Shown here piece by piece: positions 21,870 to 34,471 of a stretch of DNA of 64,000 nucleotides (position 1 is its first letter; every line of letters begins with the position of its first letter). The notes under the pieces were generated by a model that ran no database searches, was not told the DNA's origin, and was given only the letters and a program-made list of their open reading frames with translations. Position numbers and translations under genes: made by a program. Origin of the DNA: Pristionchus mayeri (taxonomy: Eukaryota > Nematoda > Chromadorea > Rhabditida > Neodiplogasteridae); contig BTRK01000005.1 in assembly GCA_036245805.1 (NCBI GenBank), positions 18,576,984 through 18,640,983 of the forward strand, in the 5' to 3' direction.

Positions 21870-24800
21870 TCATTTGGGCACTCCTCTGAATGTGATCTGC
21901 AATGAGAGAAGTGGGATTGGATGGATTCATTGAATCTCACCATCATTCCCTTCACATTCACTCCTCCCTTCGGTTGCCACGATGCTCTCATTATGTTCTG
22001 GCTCGTCGTCCTGTACATCTTCCCAGTGCTGATCTCACCCGTAAGACTGAAGCGAGAAAACCTTTCCATTTGACGCATTCTTTTCATATCAAATTTTGTT
22101 GAACGTCGAGGCATTCACTCTTATCCTTGAATTTCCCCAAGTAACATGGGAAGGTGCAGACAAAAAGGTCTCATTAACTTCCGCACGATTTCCCTATACA
22201 ATCGACCACAACTGACTCAGCAATGACAGCTCCTCCGAGAGTTCCCTCTGTGAGAAGGAGATGGTCACAACACGAATTCGCCTCCAGCAGCAGAATCTGC
22301 AATTCGTCTAGATACCTGTAGTATCTATTTCCTGTGACCTAATAATTGTAGGCTACAACAACACATTAAATATAGCCATTTTGTAGTATTTCAATTGTTT
22401 CCATACTTCGATCTCGACGAGCATTCCCGTGTCGACTTTGAGAAGGAAGTCACATGGGAGGGAGGAGTTGAAGGGGAAACCGGGAGAGTAGATCTAGGAA
22501 AGGTGATTGTAGAGATATAAATGATGGACACTCACAATGTCTCCTTCCTTTCGAATTGCTCCATCACAGATTGGTTCTTTGTCCGTAGCTGTAATGGAGA
22601 TATGGAATGCCAGACAAATTCCTAGACTAGACTGAAGTCTTTATTGATCCTTTATGAAAAGACATAATTTCAGTTTATGCCTTTCCTTTTAACGTCGTTA
22701 GTGAACAAATTCAAAAGATCAATGACCATGTTCTCACTTTTCCTCGTGCACGCGAAAGGAAGTTCAGTGGCACACTCGATGTTCATCCACGGTCCATTGA
22801 CGTTATTCGTCTCCATTGCGAGACAATCACCGAATCCCTCGATTGGAAAACCTGAGATCGAATTAGTCAATCTCATGCGTATCAAACATGGTATTGACCA
22901 TTTACATTGAAATACGTGAAATACGTTATTATGTAGTTCCAAAATCTTTGCTTACCAGGAACGAAATTCTGGTAGTCGAATTCGCTTCCGTCGATCCATC
23001 CGAATGAGTTCTGTTTTCCCGTCGGAGCTCCACCCAGCATCAACCCGTTCACGAGTCCCTTCGAGACTGCGAGACGACGGATGAAGGCATTCTCCTGCAA
23101 TCTCATCCAGTTCCTTATCAGATTTCCCTTCATCGCTTGTACAAATCAATGAGTGTAACCTGCTGATTGTGAATCGAAGCTACATTGGCTCCGAAACTTC
23201 TGCAGATCGTATTCGCTTCCGTCCAATTCGCAATCGTCGTTCCCACCTGATTTTGACCTTTTTACCTTCAATATTACTGATCTGTCGCCTTTCAAATATC
23301 TAAATTCCAACTTTTGTGCTGAGACAGTCTTCATAATTGGGCTTAGATAATCTTGCTTTTGGGGAACAACAGGACATAAATTATTCGTCTCACTTGATAG
23401 CATACGTCGTCATCTTCGTCATGGGAGAAGTCATTGCAGTCCTCATCGACCTCAACGACTCCTCATTCACTCCAATTATTGGGGTGTCCGGAAAGTTCGT
23501 ATAATGCTTCGGAAAAAAGTCAGTTCGCGATCAAATGCAGTGATTGCGCAATCTGTTTGTCAACAATGTATTGCATCATTCTGACGTTGAGTAGTGAGAG
23601 GATTTAATCAGTCTCCTAGTTGCTACATTGATTCTTGTGATGGACTCCCATCTCTACCTCCGAGCAGTTTTACTTCATTACTACCGTCTTGGCCGATCCG
23701 TGAAGGAGGCCCACTCTGCCCTGGCCCAGTCGGAAGGAGCTGACGCCCCCTCCATACCCTTCCGCTATAAGTGGTTCTCCCGCTTCAAGAAAGGGGAGTT
23801 TGGTCTCGATGATCAACCCCGCTCTGGACGCCCTGCCTCCCTCGATCACCCTCTCGTTCTCCGCATACTGAAGCGCAAGCCCATGGCCAGTGTGCGTGAG
23901 TTGAAGAAGGATACTGGTACTCCCAGATCAACGGTGTCCGATATCCTCCATCGATCTGGGAAGAAGCTGAAACTCCCACAAGTGATTCCCCATGACCTCT
24001 CCCCCGAACAGCTGAAAAATAGTGTTCAAGTCTGTCGGGAATTACTCCATCGTAGATCCAATCTTCGATGGGTCAATTCCATCATCGCTACAGATGAGAA
24101 GTGGATCACGTACGATAACCCTGTGAGGAGACTGCAATGGGTGGATGCAGATGAGAAGCCCACGCCCGTCCCGAAGAAGGAAGAGCACGGAAAGAAGGAA
24201 CTCCTCTGCTTCTTCTTCTCAGTGCTCGGTCCCATCTACTGGGACATCCTCGCCCCTGGCACCAGCATCAATGCCGAACTCTTCTCTGAACAACTGGAAG
24301 ATGTCGCGATCAGAGTCCCTCCCAGACTCATGAACCAGGGCAAAATTCTTCTTCTGATGGACAATGTTCGCCCACATCGAGCGAAGATGACCCAGAAGAA
24401 AATGGACGAGCTGAAGATCGAGAGGATTCTCCATCCACCGTATTCCCCGGATCTCTCCCCATGCGACTACCACTGCTTCCGCTCTCTCTCTCTGACTTCT
24501 GCAAAGGAAAGAAGTTCAAGAATCGAGATGAAGTTGTGAGGGCTTTCGTGAACTGGGCGGTCTCGAAGAAACCCGCATTCTGGAAGAGAGGAATCGAGAC
24601 CCTGCCCAATCGCTGGAGGGAGGTAGTGAGAAAGAAAGGGGCATACATTGGTCACTGAGAATTGTAAAGCATTGAATAAAAAATAAAAACAAAAAATTAT
24701 ACGAACTTTCCGGACACCCCAATATCTCAAACAAATGTCACCTTGTGACGACACAAACTACACACAAGTATTATGAGAATAAATCAAAACCTCCTGGTTC

Positions 24801-26094
24801 GAAGTATCTGGAGTGATGACGCAGTACTGATCCGTGTACTGGTAGATCGAATTGCACCCTGAATAGGATCATTGAATCGACTTCATTTCAGAATGGTTGC
24901 AGATGCGAAAGTTGAGAATAAAATTTTGCAATTATTTGATGACTGAGAATAGCATTCGATTACATGACTATGTAGTGCTCAGAATATACACAAAATAAAA
25001 TTGATGCACACAAATCTCAAATTGATACACACAAACATGTCTCAAATTTACACTTACACTCCTTCCAACTTCCAGAGATCGGGTAGATCGCCCACATGCA
25101 GTTCTGATAGCAACGAGCGTTGAGGTCTGAAAGCCAATTTCATATTTGAAATGAATAAATAATTATGAATGTTTCAAGTGTAATTCTGACCCGAATCATA
25201 GTCTGCAGGTTTGAATGAGATGGGGGATCCGTCAGTCCACTCCCATTGACTGGAGTCCTCGTTGCACTGGAGACCTCAACGATGATAGAGGTCACTAGGG
25301 CATCGAACTCATTCAATTTTCTTTTTTTTCAATATTGTTAAACGAAGATGAAGCAGGATAGTCAGAAGCTTACCGAGAAGAATATTTCCGGCGACCTTTT
25401 GAACCTCATTGTCATTCCTCGCCACACTCAGCCAGTAGTCGTGGTCCTGAGTTTACGAGATAATCAGGGAAGAATGAGACTCCTTCAGTTCTTCCATTCA
25501 TCAAAAATACAAATGGACAACGATATAGATGAACAGCCCACCTCCTGATTCCTGATGATGACTGGAAGTGCTCCCAAGGAGTGGCAAGTCGAGGCGATGT
25601 TTGCGGGAGCAGTAGGCACGTAAGTGTTCAGCTGAGCCTGTACTTGTCTGTAGCATTCCCCGTTGCGAACGAGGGAGAAGTTGGTGGGACAAAGGGAGGA
25701 GACGAGGGCTGAAGAAGAGTCAGTGGGAATCAAGACAAGAATACGACTGGTGACACACGCAATCGGATACTCAGCTCTGGTGAGGCTGCACTTAAATGCT
25801 TGAAAAACCTGACGGTTATATTTTTGGCTTGAAAGCAAAGTCCTACCAAATGAAAACAAACTAAAGACAGGGCAAGTTTGACTGACTTCTTTGAAACACT
25901 TGAAGCACTTGATGAATCTCTTTCAAACTTTTATGTAAAGTAATTGCCATAGCAGAATAAACTAGAAGCAGGGCTAGTCTGACTGGTAACTATTCTCCTA
26001 ATCCTTGAAGTATTTTCATTCTTGGATGCTGCATGTTGATGGCATTCGAGTGAAACTCACGAAGGAGACAGAAGAGGCTGATAAACCGCAGCAT
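21870..26094 (-). CDS. Secreted two-CTLD plus CUB protein (lectin A)
   Basis: Fifteen exons with consistent phase give 414 residues: 26094-26061, 25708-25542, 25446-25374, 25274-25191, 25126-25058, 24858-24791, 23450-23394, 23246-23160, 23094-22956, 22851-22738, 22588-22536, 22493-22407, 22296-22217, 22046-21941 and 21896-21870. A signal peptide (MLRFISLFCLL) leads into CTLD1 (CPTNFSLVRNGECYR, DHDYWLSVAR, WEWTDG), CTLD2 (NWTEANTICRSFGA, FIRRLAVSKGLVNG, GDCLAMETNN, PFACTR) and a C-terminal CUB domain (PCDFLLKVDTG, EANSCCDHLLL, ITFRGVPK). No EPN or QPD calcium motif is seen, so sugar binding is uncertain. A mariner occupies the intron between exons 6 and 7; donor and acceptor there are weak. 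Paired TGATAA sites lie upstream. Confidence 0.85.
23480..24722 (+). mobile_element. Mariner (GGGGTGTCC family), full length, frameshifted transposase
   Basis: TA duplications (23478-23479 and 24723-24724) flank perfect ends TTGGGGTGTCCGGAAAG and CTTTCCGGACACCCCAA. The transposase starts at 23640 and shows ATDEKW, LLMDNVRPH and PYSPDLSPCDYH, the DD34D-type triad. An extra TC in a (CT)n run at about 24487 shifts the frame after the third Asp; the C-terminus remains in another frame to 24658. It lies in an intron of lectin A on the opposite strand. Confidence 0.92.
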
Positions 26095-26154
26095 GGCAGA
26101 CAACAGCGGTGCAGACTGAGAGTGGAGGGAAGAGAGGACCGGATGATGAGGGGC

Positions 26155-26186
26155 TGATAACGAATTCCCGGTGCATCCTGTTATCA
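26155..26186. promoter_or_regulatory. Paired TGATAA sites upstream of lectin A
   Basis: TGATAA at 26155-26160 and its reverse TTATCA at 26181-26186, 61-92 bp from the start codon. The same inverted pair occurs in front of the two other complete lectins. TGATAA is the core bound by intestinal GATA factors in nematodes; binding here is inferred. Confidence 0.6.
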
Positions 26187-26425
26187 CGCGTATCAACCAA
26201 GCGACGGGCGCCATTTTCACAATCGAGAGGATACAATGAAACTAACACAGATCAGATGCCATTCTGAAGGCAGAAAGAGGGGTCTGATGGAGGGAATTTG
26301 GATTGTCGTGGAAGCCGATGAATGCGAAATCGATTGTTTATTTTGTACAGGCACTGGTTGAATTTTGTTTATCGAGAAGACTGATGATTCGATTTTGCAG
26401 CAGTCGAGAGGTCGCAGCCTTGGCT

Positions 26426-29400
26426 TCAGACACCGCGGAAGGTGAACTGCAAGAGAGGGCCATATTTCAGTGTAGAATATGCCATCGTTTCCGTATTCAC
26501 GCGTGTTTCCACGTGTTCCTCATAGTTGTTGAGTAAGCTCGCTCGTCGCATTCCGAACACTCTCTCATTCTTTAGACAGAAGGAGAGAGAGAGAAGGAAA
26601 GAGTTAGACCAATTCACTTATTCTCATCCTCACCATGACTCCCTTGACATTGACTCCTCCATTCGGTTGCCACGAGACTCTCATCGCGTTCTGGGAAGTC
26701 GTACGGAATGTCCATCCATTGTACAATTCGCCCGAGAGGCTGAAGAAAATTATGCTTTGTTATTGAAAATTCGATAATTTTGTATCCTCCTATAAATTTA
26801 AGTTTTCGAAAGGCTGTAATTTTTTAAAAGAATGTCATATAAATGCAAAAGATCAAAGTACTAACGTGGCGATCTCCGTTCCTCCGAGTGTTCCCTCAGT
26901 TAGCAACAGTTTGTCACAGCAAGTGTTCGCTTCCAGCATAAGAATCTTCAATCAGAAGTGTATAACTAATCATAACATTTGTACGATCACCTCCACTTCC
27001 ACGAGTTTTCCCGGTTCGACCTTGAGCATGAAATCACAGGGAATCGAAGCGTCATAAGGGAATCCGGGATTGTAAATCTGAGGGAATTGGAATGAGAACT
27101 GAGAGATGAGAAAGGACTCACGATGTCGTTCTCCTTTCGCAGAGATCCGTCACACTCTGCATGATAGTTCCACTGGACTGAATTTACCATTTTATGCTCA
27201 GTTAATTTTCACTAGATAATTTCATTCAGGCTTCATTCTGAACATACGCCTCCAAGATCATGGAAGATCTATTATTACTGGCTGGCCTGCAGCCATTGGT
27301 CGTACGATATTATGGTCGGTATCTGTTCATTTCCACTCACTGGGTCTGACGCATGCGAATGGTAGGTCAGTGGTGCAGTCGACGTTGATCCACTGCCCTC
27401 CCACGTTGTTAGTCTCCATCGCCAGACAATGACCGAAACCCGCCAAGGGGAAACCTACAATAGAATTCACTTAAAAATCACTGCAATTTGTTTCTAACTT
27501 CATCGAGTTTTGTTTTCGTTTTGATTTAGAACTGACCTGGTGCGAAATTATCATAATCGAACTTGGTTCCGTCAGCCCACTTGTATTCGTTCGTCGGTCC
27601 CATCACAGCTCCTAGCATCATTCCATCCACGAGTCCCTTCGAGACTGAGAGACGACGAATGAAGGCATTCTCCTGAAGGACGAACACATCAATAATTATC
27701 AACTTTGCTCACTTTCCCTGATTTGGATCCCCGTCAACTACCAATTAACTACAGTAGCGCTCAAAAGTATTGAAACGATTTGATTTTTTCATATAACTTT
27801 TTCTACCGTGGACTTAGCAAGTTCGATGTTGGGGCGCTATATACCAAATCAATCGAAGAATATGATGCGAGTATTGCGTCATCACGTGCCTCATAACTAA
27901 TTGCGTAGTGATGACGCAATCGAATTTCACTTTTTCAAACAGGCTTTATTCATACATAGATTTTTTCCTACTGGCCAAACCTTCTGTGGTAGGAGTCATG
28001 TCCGAGTCCTACCCAGAAAAATTTTTCGAGGTTGCTGCGCGACCGCACATTTGCTGCAGCCTTGCTGCAAAAAGGGGGTCTGAAATTCAGATCTCAGCTT
28101 CTAGACCAGCTAGAGACTCGTTTAAAGCACCAAAATGATCCTCATCGCGATCCCAGATAATACTGTGAATATGGAAACGATATTTCAAAATTTGCCCTCA
28201 GGGCATGGAAAAATCACTTTTTCACATGACCACTTTTTGGAGATTCATAACTATTTAGGCACTGTATATAAAAATCTGGTTTTTGCTTAATCGTGTTCAC
28301 AATGTTGTAGTTATATGATTCCCAACTTTTTAGAGTGTTTGGATATCTTTCCTGTCCGCGGCGATCGGTTTTCGGAGGCACTCTCGAGTCTCCGACACGC
28401 TATTTTCGTCTGCACCCTCCCTCCAACTGTGCCCAAAGTTATTAAAACATTTCAAAAAGTTGGGATTCAGTTCTTCATAACGTGTTGAACATGTATACAC
28501 AATAACAAAGGTTTTCCATAACTTTCTCTCAAACATGTTTTCGAAGGGTCATGCAATCAGAACCACGGTGCACCTCCGATAAACGATCGCCGAAGGCTGG
28601 AAAGATATTCAAACAATCTAAAAAGTAGGGAACCATATATATACAACATAATGAATATGACTAAGTAAAAACCAGATTTTTATATACAGTTCCTACGTAG
28701 TTATGAATCTCCAAAAAAGTGGTCATGTGAAAAAGTGATTTTCCATGCCCTGAGGGCAAATTTTTGGAATATCCTTTCCATATTCACAGGATCACCTGGG
28801 ATCTCGATGAGGATCATTTTGGTGCTTTGAACGAGTCTCTAGTTAGTCTATAAGCCGAGATCTGAATTTCGGACCCCCTTTTTGGAGCAAGGCTGCAGCA
28901 AACGTGCGATCGCTCAGCAACCTCATAATTTTTTTCTGGGTAGACCTCGGGCATGACTCCAACCACAGAAAGTTTGGCGAGTAGGAAAAAACCTATGTAA
29001 GAATAAAGCCTGTTTGAAAAAGTGAAATTCGATTGCGTCATCACTACGCAATTAGTTATGAGGCACGTGATGACGCAATACTCGCATCGTATTCTTCTAT
29101 TGATTTGGTAAATAGCGCCCCAACATCGAACTTGCTAAGTCAACGGTAGAAAAAGTTATATGAGAAATTCAAATCGTTTCAATACTTTTGGGCGCTACTG
29201 TATGTTTGTAACGGAGATATCAATGTGAAAATTTCGGAAATTTTTATATTTTTGGAGATCTAGACCGTGTATAAGAAAGCTTCAAAATTGAATTTTGCCT
29301 TTGGTTCTCCTTTAAGGTATGTAAAATGATTTGCAAGAATCGTACCCATTCGTTGTGCACTGATGCAAGTTGAGCTCCGAAGCTGTGGCAGATTGTGTTC

Positions 29401-30968
29401 GCTTCCGTTAGATTTGCAGCATACTGCCCGACCTGAAGAATCGCCATATCATTGCAACACTATATGGGATTACACACTTCTTCTTATTAACGCTATCTGC
29501 AGTACATCGTACTATGTGAAGTCTCTATTGATCTCAACGAGAAGATAATGCTAGAGATGTCTTGGAATTGGTCTGATGCTGAACTGTCTGTTCGTTGCAC
29601 GCGCCCTTGATCTGTGGGTGATAAATAACCCCCCACTTTATCTCTTTGACCCCAGGGATGATTCATCCCCTTCCTTGTTTGGATGAAAGCTTACTTATCT
29701 ACATCTTTCATCAATTGTATTTACCACAATCTCGGATAGGTTTCAGACTGTTGATGAATAAATGAATGGCCGAAACGGATCAATAATACTAGGAAAACTC
29801 CTGGTCATTATAAACAATAAAATATCTCGTGCCTGGTAGCAGATGTCATCGTCGGGTTCGAGTTCGAAGTTGGTGCAGTAGATATCGGGTTCGGCTGGCT
29901 TGTTCGTGGGCAGGATCATGCAGTAGTTGTCCGTCGACTGGTACGTGTTGCACACTGCATTTACTGCTCTCATTTTCAATTTTCATTCATCTTCTTCTCA
30001 GGATAATCTATCTTTGCACCGTTATCAATCGATACTTATTCAAGCTACAGAAGTCGAACACTCACCCTTCTGCCAGTTGTTCGTCAGGGGATTGATTATC
30101 CACATGCAGTACTGTCCATTCTCGCCACATCGATAGTTCAGATCTGCAAAGTTCCTGGGATTTTCCTATTGTTCGAAAGTGCTATTCGCACCGCTATCAT
30201 AGCCACTCGGTTTCCACTCGTAGTAGACATCTCTTCCATCGGCCCACTTCCAGTGGTTAGTATTGTCGCAGTAGATACCTGCGATTCGCAGTTTACTCAT
30301 TTCCTATTCTTATAGAAAACTGTCTGTTGTTATGCACACGATGTGGAATAATAACAATATGAACACTAACCGAGAATGATGTTTCCGTAATTGGCTCCGT
30401 TCGCTTTGTCTCTCTTCGAAATGCTCACCCAGTAGTCATGGTCCTGCCATTATGATGTTCCTCATTCAATTATAAATTGACTTTTGCGCTGTGTTTCATG
30501 AGTGCTCACCTCCTTGTTCTGGATGTTCACAGGGATGGCTCCGTAATCAGCACACGAGAGGATGGCCTGCATCGCTCCATCGGGCGCGTAAGTGTTCTGA
30601 CCGACGTACATCTGTCTGAAATTTGGCCTCATCAAAATGAAGGAAGTCAAGCTCAGCTTGAAATGATTGATTTGCAACTCGAAGTCTTGTATCAGCGAGA
30701 TAGTTAAACGAATGCAAAATGCGAAAATGTTCACGAACAAAGCAATTTAGAGATAGAAATGAGCAAAAATGTAGACTCGCCTGTGGCACTCTCCATTGCG
30801 GACCAATTCGAAGCTGCTGGGGCACATGGCCCATGTTGAGTCTGCAAGGAGACCGTTCTAAAGACAGTTCAAAGAGGAACGATGAGCTGGAGGTCCTACT
30901 GTTCAAGTTTACCCCACAATACTTCATGACTCACACAAAATGGAGGCGAAGACAGCCAACGGCAGCAT
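26426..30968 (-). CDS. Secreted two-CTLD plus CUB protein (lectin B)
   Basis: Fifteen exons in phase give 415 residues: 30968-30935, 30841-30781, 30615-30510, 30443-30371, 30278-30192, 30143-30066, 29954-29833, 29432-29346, 27672-27537, 27454-27341, 27177-27122, 27077-26991, 26945-26866, 26739-26634 and 26446-26426. Signal peptide MLPLAVFASIL, then CTLD1 (CPSSFELVRNGECHR, DHDYWVSISKR, WKWADG), CTLD2 (LTEANTICHSFGA, FIRRLAVSKGLVDG, GHCLAMETNN, PFACVR) and CUB (PCDFMLKVEPG, EANTCCDKLLL, ITFRGV-type end FTFRGV). Exon 2 and exon 7 need GC donors (GCGAGT and GCACGA). The intron between exons 8 and 9 carries a 1.45-kb foldback element. Confidence 0.85.
27752..29200. mobile_element. 1.45-kb foldback, Tc1/mariner-type ends
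   Basis: The ends CAGTAGCGCTCAAAAGTATT and AATACTTTTGGGCGCTACTG are flanked by TA on both sides. The two halves are near-complete reverse complements with the axis near 28476, leaving only a short central part unpaired. No transposase is encoded; the small reading frames are mirror images of each other. It sits in an intron of lectin B. Confidence 0.85.
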
Positions 30969-31036
30969 CCTTGGGAGTGGAGAAGAAACTGAAGGGAGAA
31001 GAGGCTGATAGGGAGAACAATCTCTCATGATTCGTG

Positions 31037-31056
31037 TGATAAACGAGTCGTTATCA
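31037..31056. promoter_or_regulatory. Paired TGATAA sites upstream of lectin B
   Basis: TGATAA at 31037-31042 and TTATCA at 31051-31056 with an 8-bp gap, 69-88 bp upstream of the start codon at 30968. Confidence 0.6.
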
Positions 31057-31406
31057 GGGTTTTCAGATGGTGGAGATCATCTGAAGAATGATGGGGAAGG
31101 TGTGCGTAACTGTAGAAGGATCAGAGCAGACTAGATCACCTTCGGTCTCTTATCTTGTTGATGCCGTTCTCAGATTAGTTTATGACTTTCAGCTATTTTC
31201 TGCTAAATCTGACCTGGAAACAATGGATGGAATTAGGAGGAAAATATTCTGGACTGTTAGCACTTAGAGCTTGCTATAAGGGTCGATGCCGTTGTTGTTC
31301 ACATCTGCACAATCATTGGGATGTGATAACAGACTTGATCGACCCTGATGCTGATATCTGAACGCTATATATTTCGTCGACGTTTCGTTGATGGGTCAAG
31401 TTCGTC

Positions 31407-31664
31407 ATGAAACCTCATATTCTTGTGCTCCTTTCATCCTTGATCATCACTGTGCTATCAAACGCAAAATACAAAACAAATTGCAATCCGATTTCAATCG
31501 TTTTCATGTTGAAGCAGTGTAGCCTCCTCAAAATACAGAAATTGAAAGGAACAATCAAACGGTTATCAAAAACCTTTTACGATAATTATAAATCAGTTTA
31601 CGTTTCACTTTTTATTTCCTTGGATAATCTATCAACCATCGCTACCGTTTTTGCGACAACATAA
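31407..31664 (+). CDS. Possible small secreted protein
   Basis: An 85-residue single-exon frame. The start is a plausible signal peptide (MKPHILVLLSSLIITVLSNA), followed by a short chain with two Cys and several Lys. It lies divergently between lectins A/B and lectin C in a region without other genes. No family was recognised. A chance ORF cannot be excluded, because there is no splice or paralogue support. Confidence 0.3.
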   Translation: MKPHILVLLSSLIITVLSNAKYKTNCNPISIVFMLKQCSLLKIQKLKGTIKRLSKTFYDNYKSVYVSLFISLDNLSTIATVFATT

Positions 31665-31837
31665 ATTCTCAAAACGTGATATTTTTTGACAGTGTACGTT
31701 ATTTGATCCTTAAGTTCAGGAATACAATTTGAATCGTTTATCATTTCTCTTATTGGTTCGACATTTAATTGTATGTGGGCATGTGAACGTTCATCGTAAA
31801 TACATTTATCGCAGTTTTCATATTCTCTCCTCAACGA

Positions 31838-34120
31838 TTACACTCCTCGGAAGGTGATCTGCAATGTATCGATTGGATTCTTCTCCCATCTCCTCTCTCA
31901 CCATCATTCCCTTCACATTCACTCCTCCCTGGGGTCTCCACGAGACTCTCATCGCATTCTGAGAAGTCGTGCGGAATTTGATTCCGTTCTGATGCGCTCC
32001 CGTGAGGCTGCAAAGGTATGAGCATCATGATCTACCTCAGCTCTTACTCAGCAATCAGATTTCCTCCGAGTGTTCCTTCGAAGATTTCCAGATGATCACA
32101 GCACGCATTCGCCTCGAGCAGAAGAATCTCACATTTGTAAATATATTTTTTTAAATAAACAGAAAACTGACCTCCACTTCGACCAGTTTTCCAGGGTCGG
32201 CGATGAGCATGAAATCGCAGGGTTCGGAAGCACTGTAGGGGAATCCGGGAGAGTACATCTGAGAGGAGACCGGTTCAAATAGAGAATGAGAGGTGATCTT
32301 ACTATTTCTCCTTCGTGATGGACTCCTCCGTCGCAAGCAGGAGCTGTCGTGTACCCTGAAAAGGAGAATGGAAGATATAAATGAAGGACATTTAGAATTC
32401 GGCTCTGCTCACTACGCGTTCTCTCTCACTCTATTTCATCGTTGAGAGATCGACGTGAATATGTCAACACTCTCTGACAGGGAGAAACAAGGGACAACTT
32501 GGAATGAAGCAAGAAGATGATGACTTGCATGGTCTGGCGCATGAGAAGGAGATATCCGATGAGCAGTCGACATTGACCCACGTCCCACTCGTAGTTGAAG
32601 TGTCCATGGCCAGACAGTCACCGAGACCCGCCACTGGAAAACCTGAGGAGAAATGAGGGGAAAGCAAAATATTTGGAGCTTTTTCTAACATTTTTTCTAA
32701 ATATTCATCTCAATTATTGACTTTGTCAAGATAACTAATAAGAAGAAATAGAAAGAATGTGAACCAGTGGCGAAGTTGGAGTAGTCCCATGGAGATCCGT
32801 CTGCCCATCTGAAGTGATTTGCGTTGCCCATTCCTCCCAGAAGAACTCCATTGACGAGTCCCTTCGAAACGGCCAGACGACGGAGGAATGTGTTCTCCTG
32901 AGAATGAGAATACACTTTGAATTCAACTTTAGATACTGATAAACTACTAATCCTTACCCTGTCATTGTGAATGGATGCGACACTCGCTCCGTACACATGG
33001 CAGATGTTGTTCGCCTCCGTCCAATTCGCCGCCATGAGACCCACCTACAATAAAGCTTATTTTCAAATTGTCCCACTTTCTTCGAAGAATAAACATAACT
33101 GCTATTGATTCCCCCGCCATCATTATCCCCCATTTTGCAAACGATTCAACAGCTAACCAAATGAGTGTTTTTGTCAAAACTAAAAATCACCCTCACCTGA
33201 TAGCAGACGTAATCGTCACTCTCTGGACTGAAAGTAGCGCAGTCTCGATCGGGTTCTTCAGGCTTCACGTAGGGAATCTCGCAGTAGAGGGACGTATTCA
33301 GATACTCATTGCACCCTGAAAAAATATGTTAGAAACGCAATTATTTAAATGGTTAAATAATGAGAGAATTCCTCTACTCACACTTCTTCCAATTATTCGT
33401 CTCTGGGTCGACAGTCCACATGCAGTACAGCCCACTCTCCCCGCATCGCTGGTTCAGATCTGCAAAGTTCCTGGGATTTTCCTATTTTTCGAAAGTGCTA
33501 TTCGCACCGATATCATAGCCACTCGGTTTCCACTCGTAGTAGACATCCCTTCCATCAGCCCACTTCCAATGGTTCGTTCCGTCGCAATAGATACCTACAA
33601 ATTAGAGGATGGTTAACGGGCATGCGATTCAAGACCTAATCTCGATTGAGCATTCGAAGTGACTCCTCACCGAGTACGATGTTGCCATAATCGGGTCCCT
33701 TCTTCTTGTCTTCTCTTGCGACACTCACCCAGTAGTCGTGGTCCTGCGAAGAAAAAGATGGTGATAGGAGCCGAGCGAAGCACATACCTGCTGGTTCTTG
33801 ATGGATACAGGGATGGAGAGGGAGAAGGAGGCGCAGTTCTTGATTGCTTGCACTGCTCCACTGGGGGAGTACGTCTGCTGTTCCTCGTATAGACGACTGA
33901 ATGTGTTTTGATTAATTATTAAATTATACAGAAAATTTCTCACGTGTAGCATTCGCCATTGCGAACCAGCTCGAATTCGATTGGGCACAAGGCCCAGGTT
34001 GTGTCTACAATTAGAGAATTTTCATCTTGATACATTTTCAGCGGAAAATACCACGTTTTTTAAATAAAAATAAATAAATTCCTTACAAAAAATAGAGGCA
34101 AGGAGAGTGAATCTCAGCAT
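31838..34120 (-). CDS. Secreted two-CTLD plus CUB protein (lectin C)
   Basis: Fifteen exons in phase give 413 residues: 34120-34087, 34004-33944, 33896-33788, 33743-33671, 33594-33508, 33459-33382, 33315-33197, 33044-32958, 32897-32765, 32642-32529, 32355-32303, 32258-32172, 32127-32048, 32007-31902 and 31858-31838. Signal peptide MLRFTLLASIF, CTLD1 (CPIEFELVRNGECY, DHDYWVSVARE, WKWADG), CTLD2 (NWTEANNICHVYGA, FLRRLAVSKGLVNG, GDCLAMDTST, SFSCAR) and CUB (PCDFMLIADPG, EANACCDHLEIFEG, ITFRGV end). Exon sizes match lectins A and B almost exactly, showing tandem duplication. Exon 10 ends at a GC donor (GCAAGT). This is the most compact copy and has no inserted element. Confidence 0.9.
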
Positions 34121-34161
34121 GGGAGTGGCAGAAAGTGAGTAGGAGAGAGAGAGAGATTTCG

Positions 34162-34182
34162 TGATAAAACGAAGCTTTATCA
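34162..34182. promoter_or_regulatory. Paired TGATAA sites upstream of lectin C
   Basis: TGATAA at 34162-34167 and TTATCA at 34177-34182 with a 9-bp gap, 42-62 bp upstream of the start codon. Confidence 0.6.
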
Positions 34183-34471
34183 GAGGGAGGCACGAGATTC
34201 CGGTGGTGGAGATCAGTGGTACAGGTGTTGAGATTGATTGTCGTCATGCGACTAAGCAAGACACAATCAGATTGAGATTGATCCGCATCAATAGTTATCT
34301 CCTTTTCTCTTTTCCATTATGAACCATGCAGAGTTTGTTCATCGAAGCGATTGGATGCTGTGACCATCTCGTTCGCTCATAATTATGGAATAATAAAATT
34401 AGATTTGTTTCAGATCCCTTTGTGTTAAACACCAAATTCACAAAGTGTTTGTTTGTTGATGGTGTTTACTA

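Larger units (their letters stand above)
19758..22495 (-). repeat. Inverted duplication, right arm (2738 bp)
   Basis: Partner of 16106-18843. The 914-bp spacer (18844-19757) holds the mariner end, the last two serpin-like exons and the second mariner remnant. The right arm continues without break into the complete lectin gene, so this side is probably the ancestral one. Confidence 0.9.
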
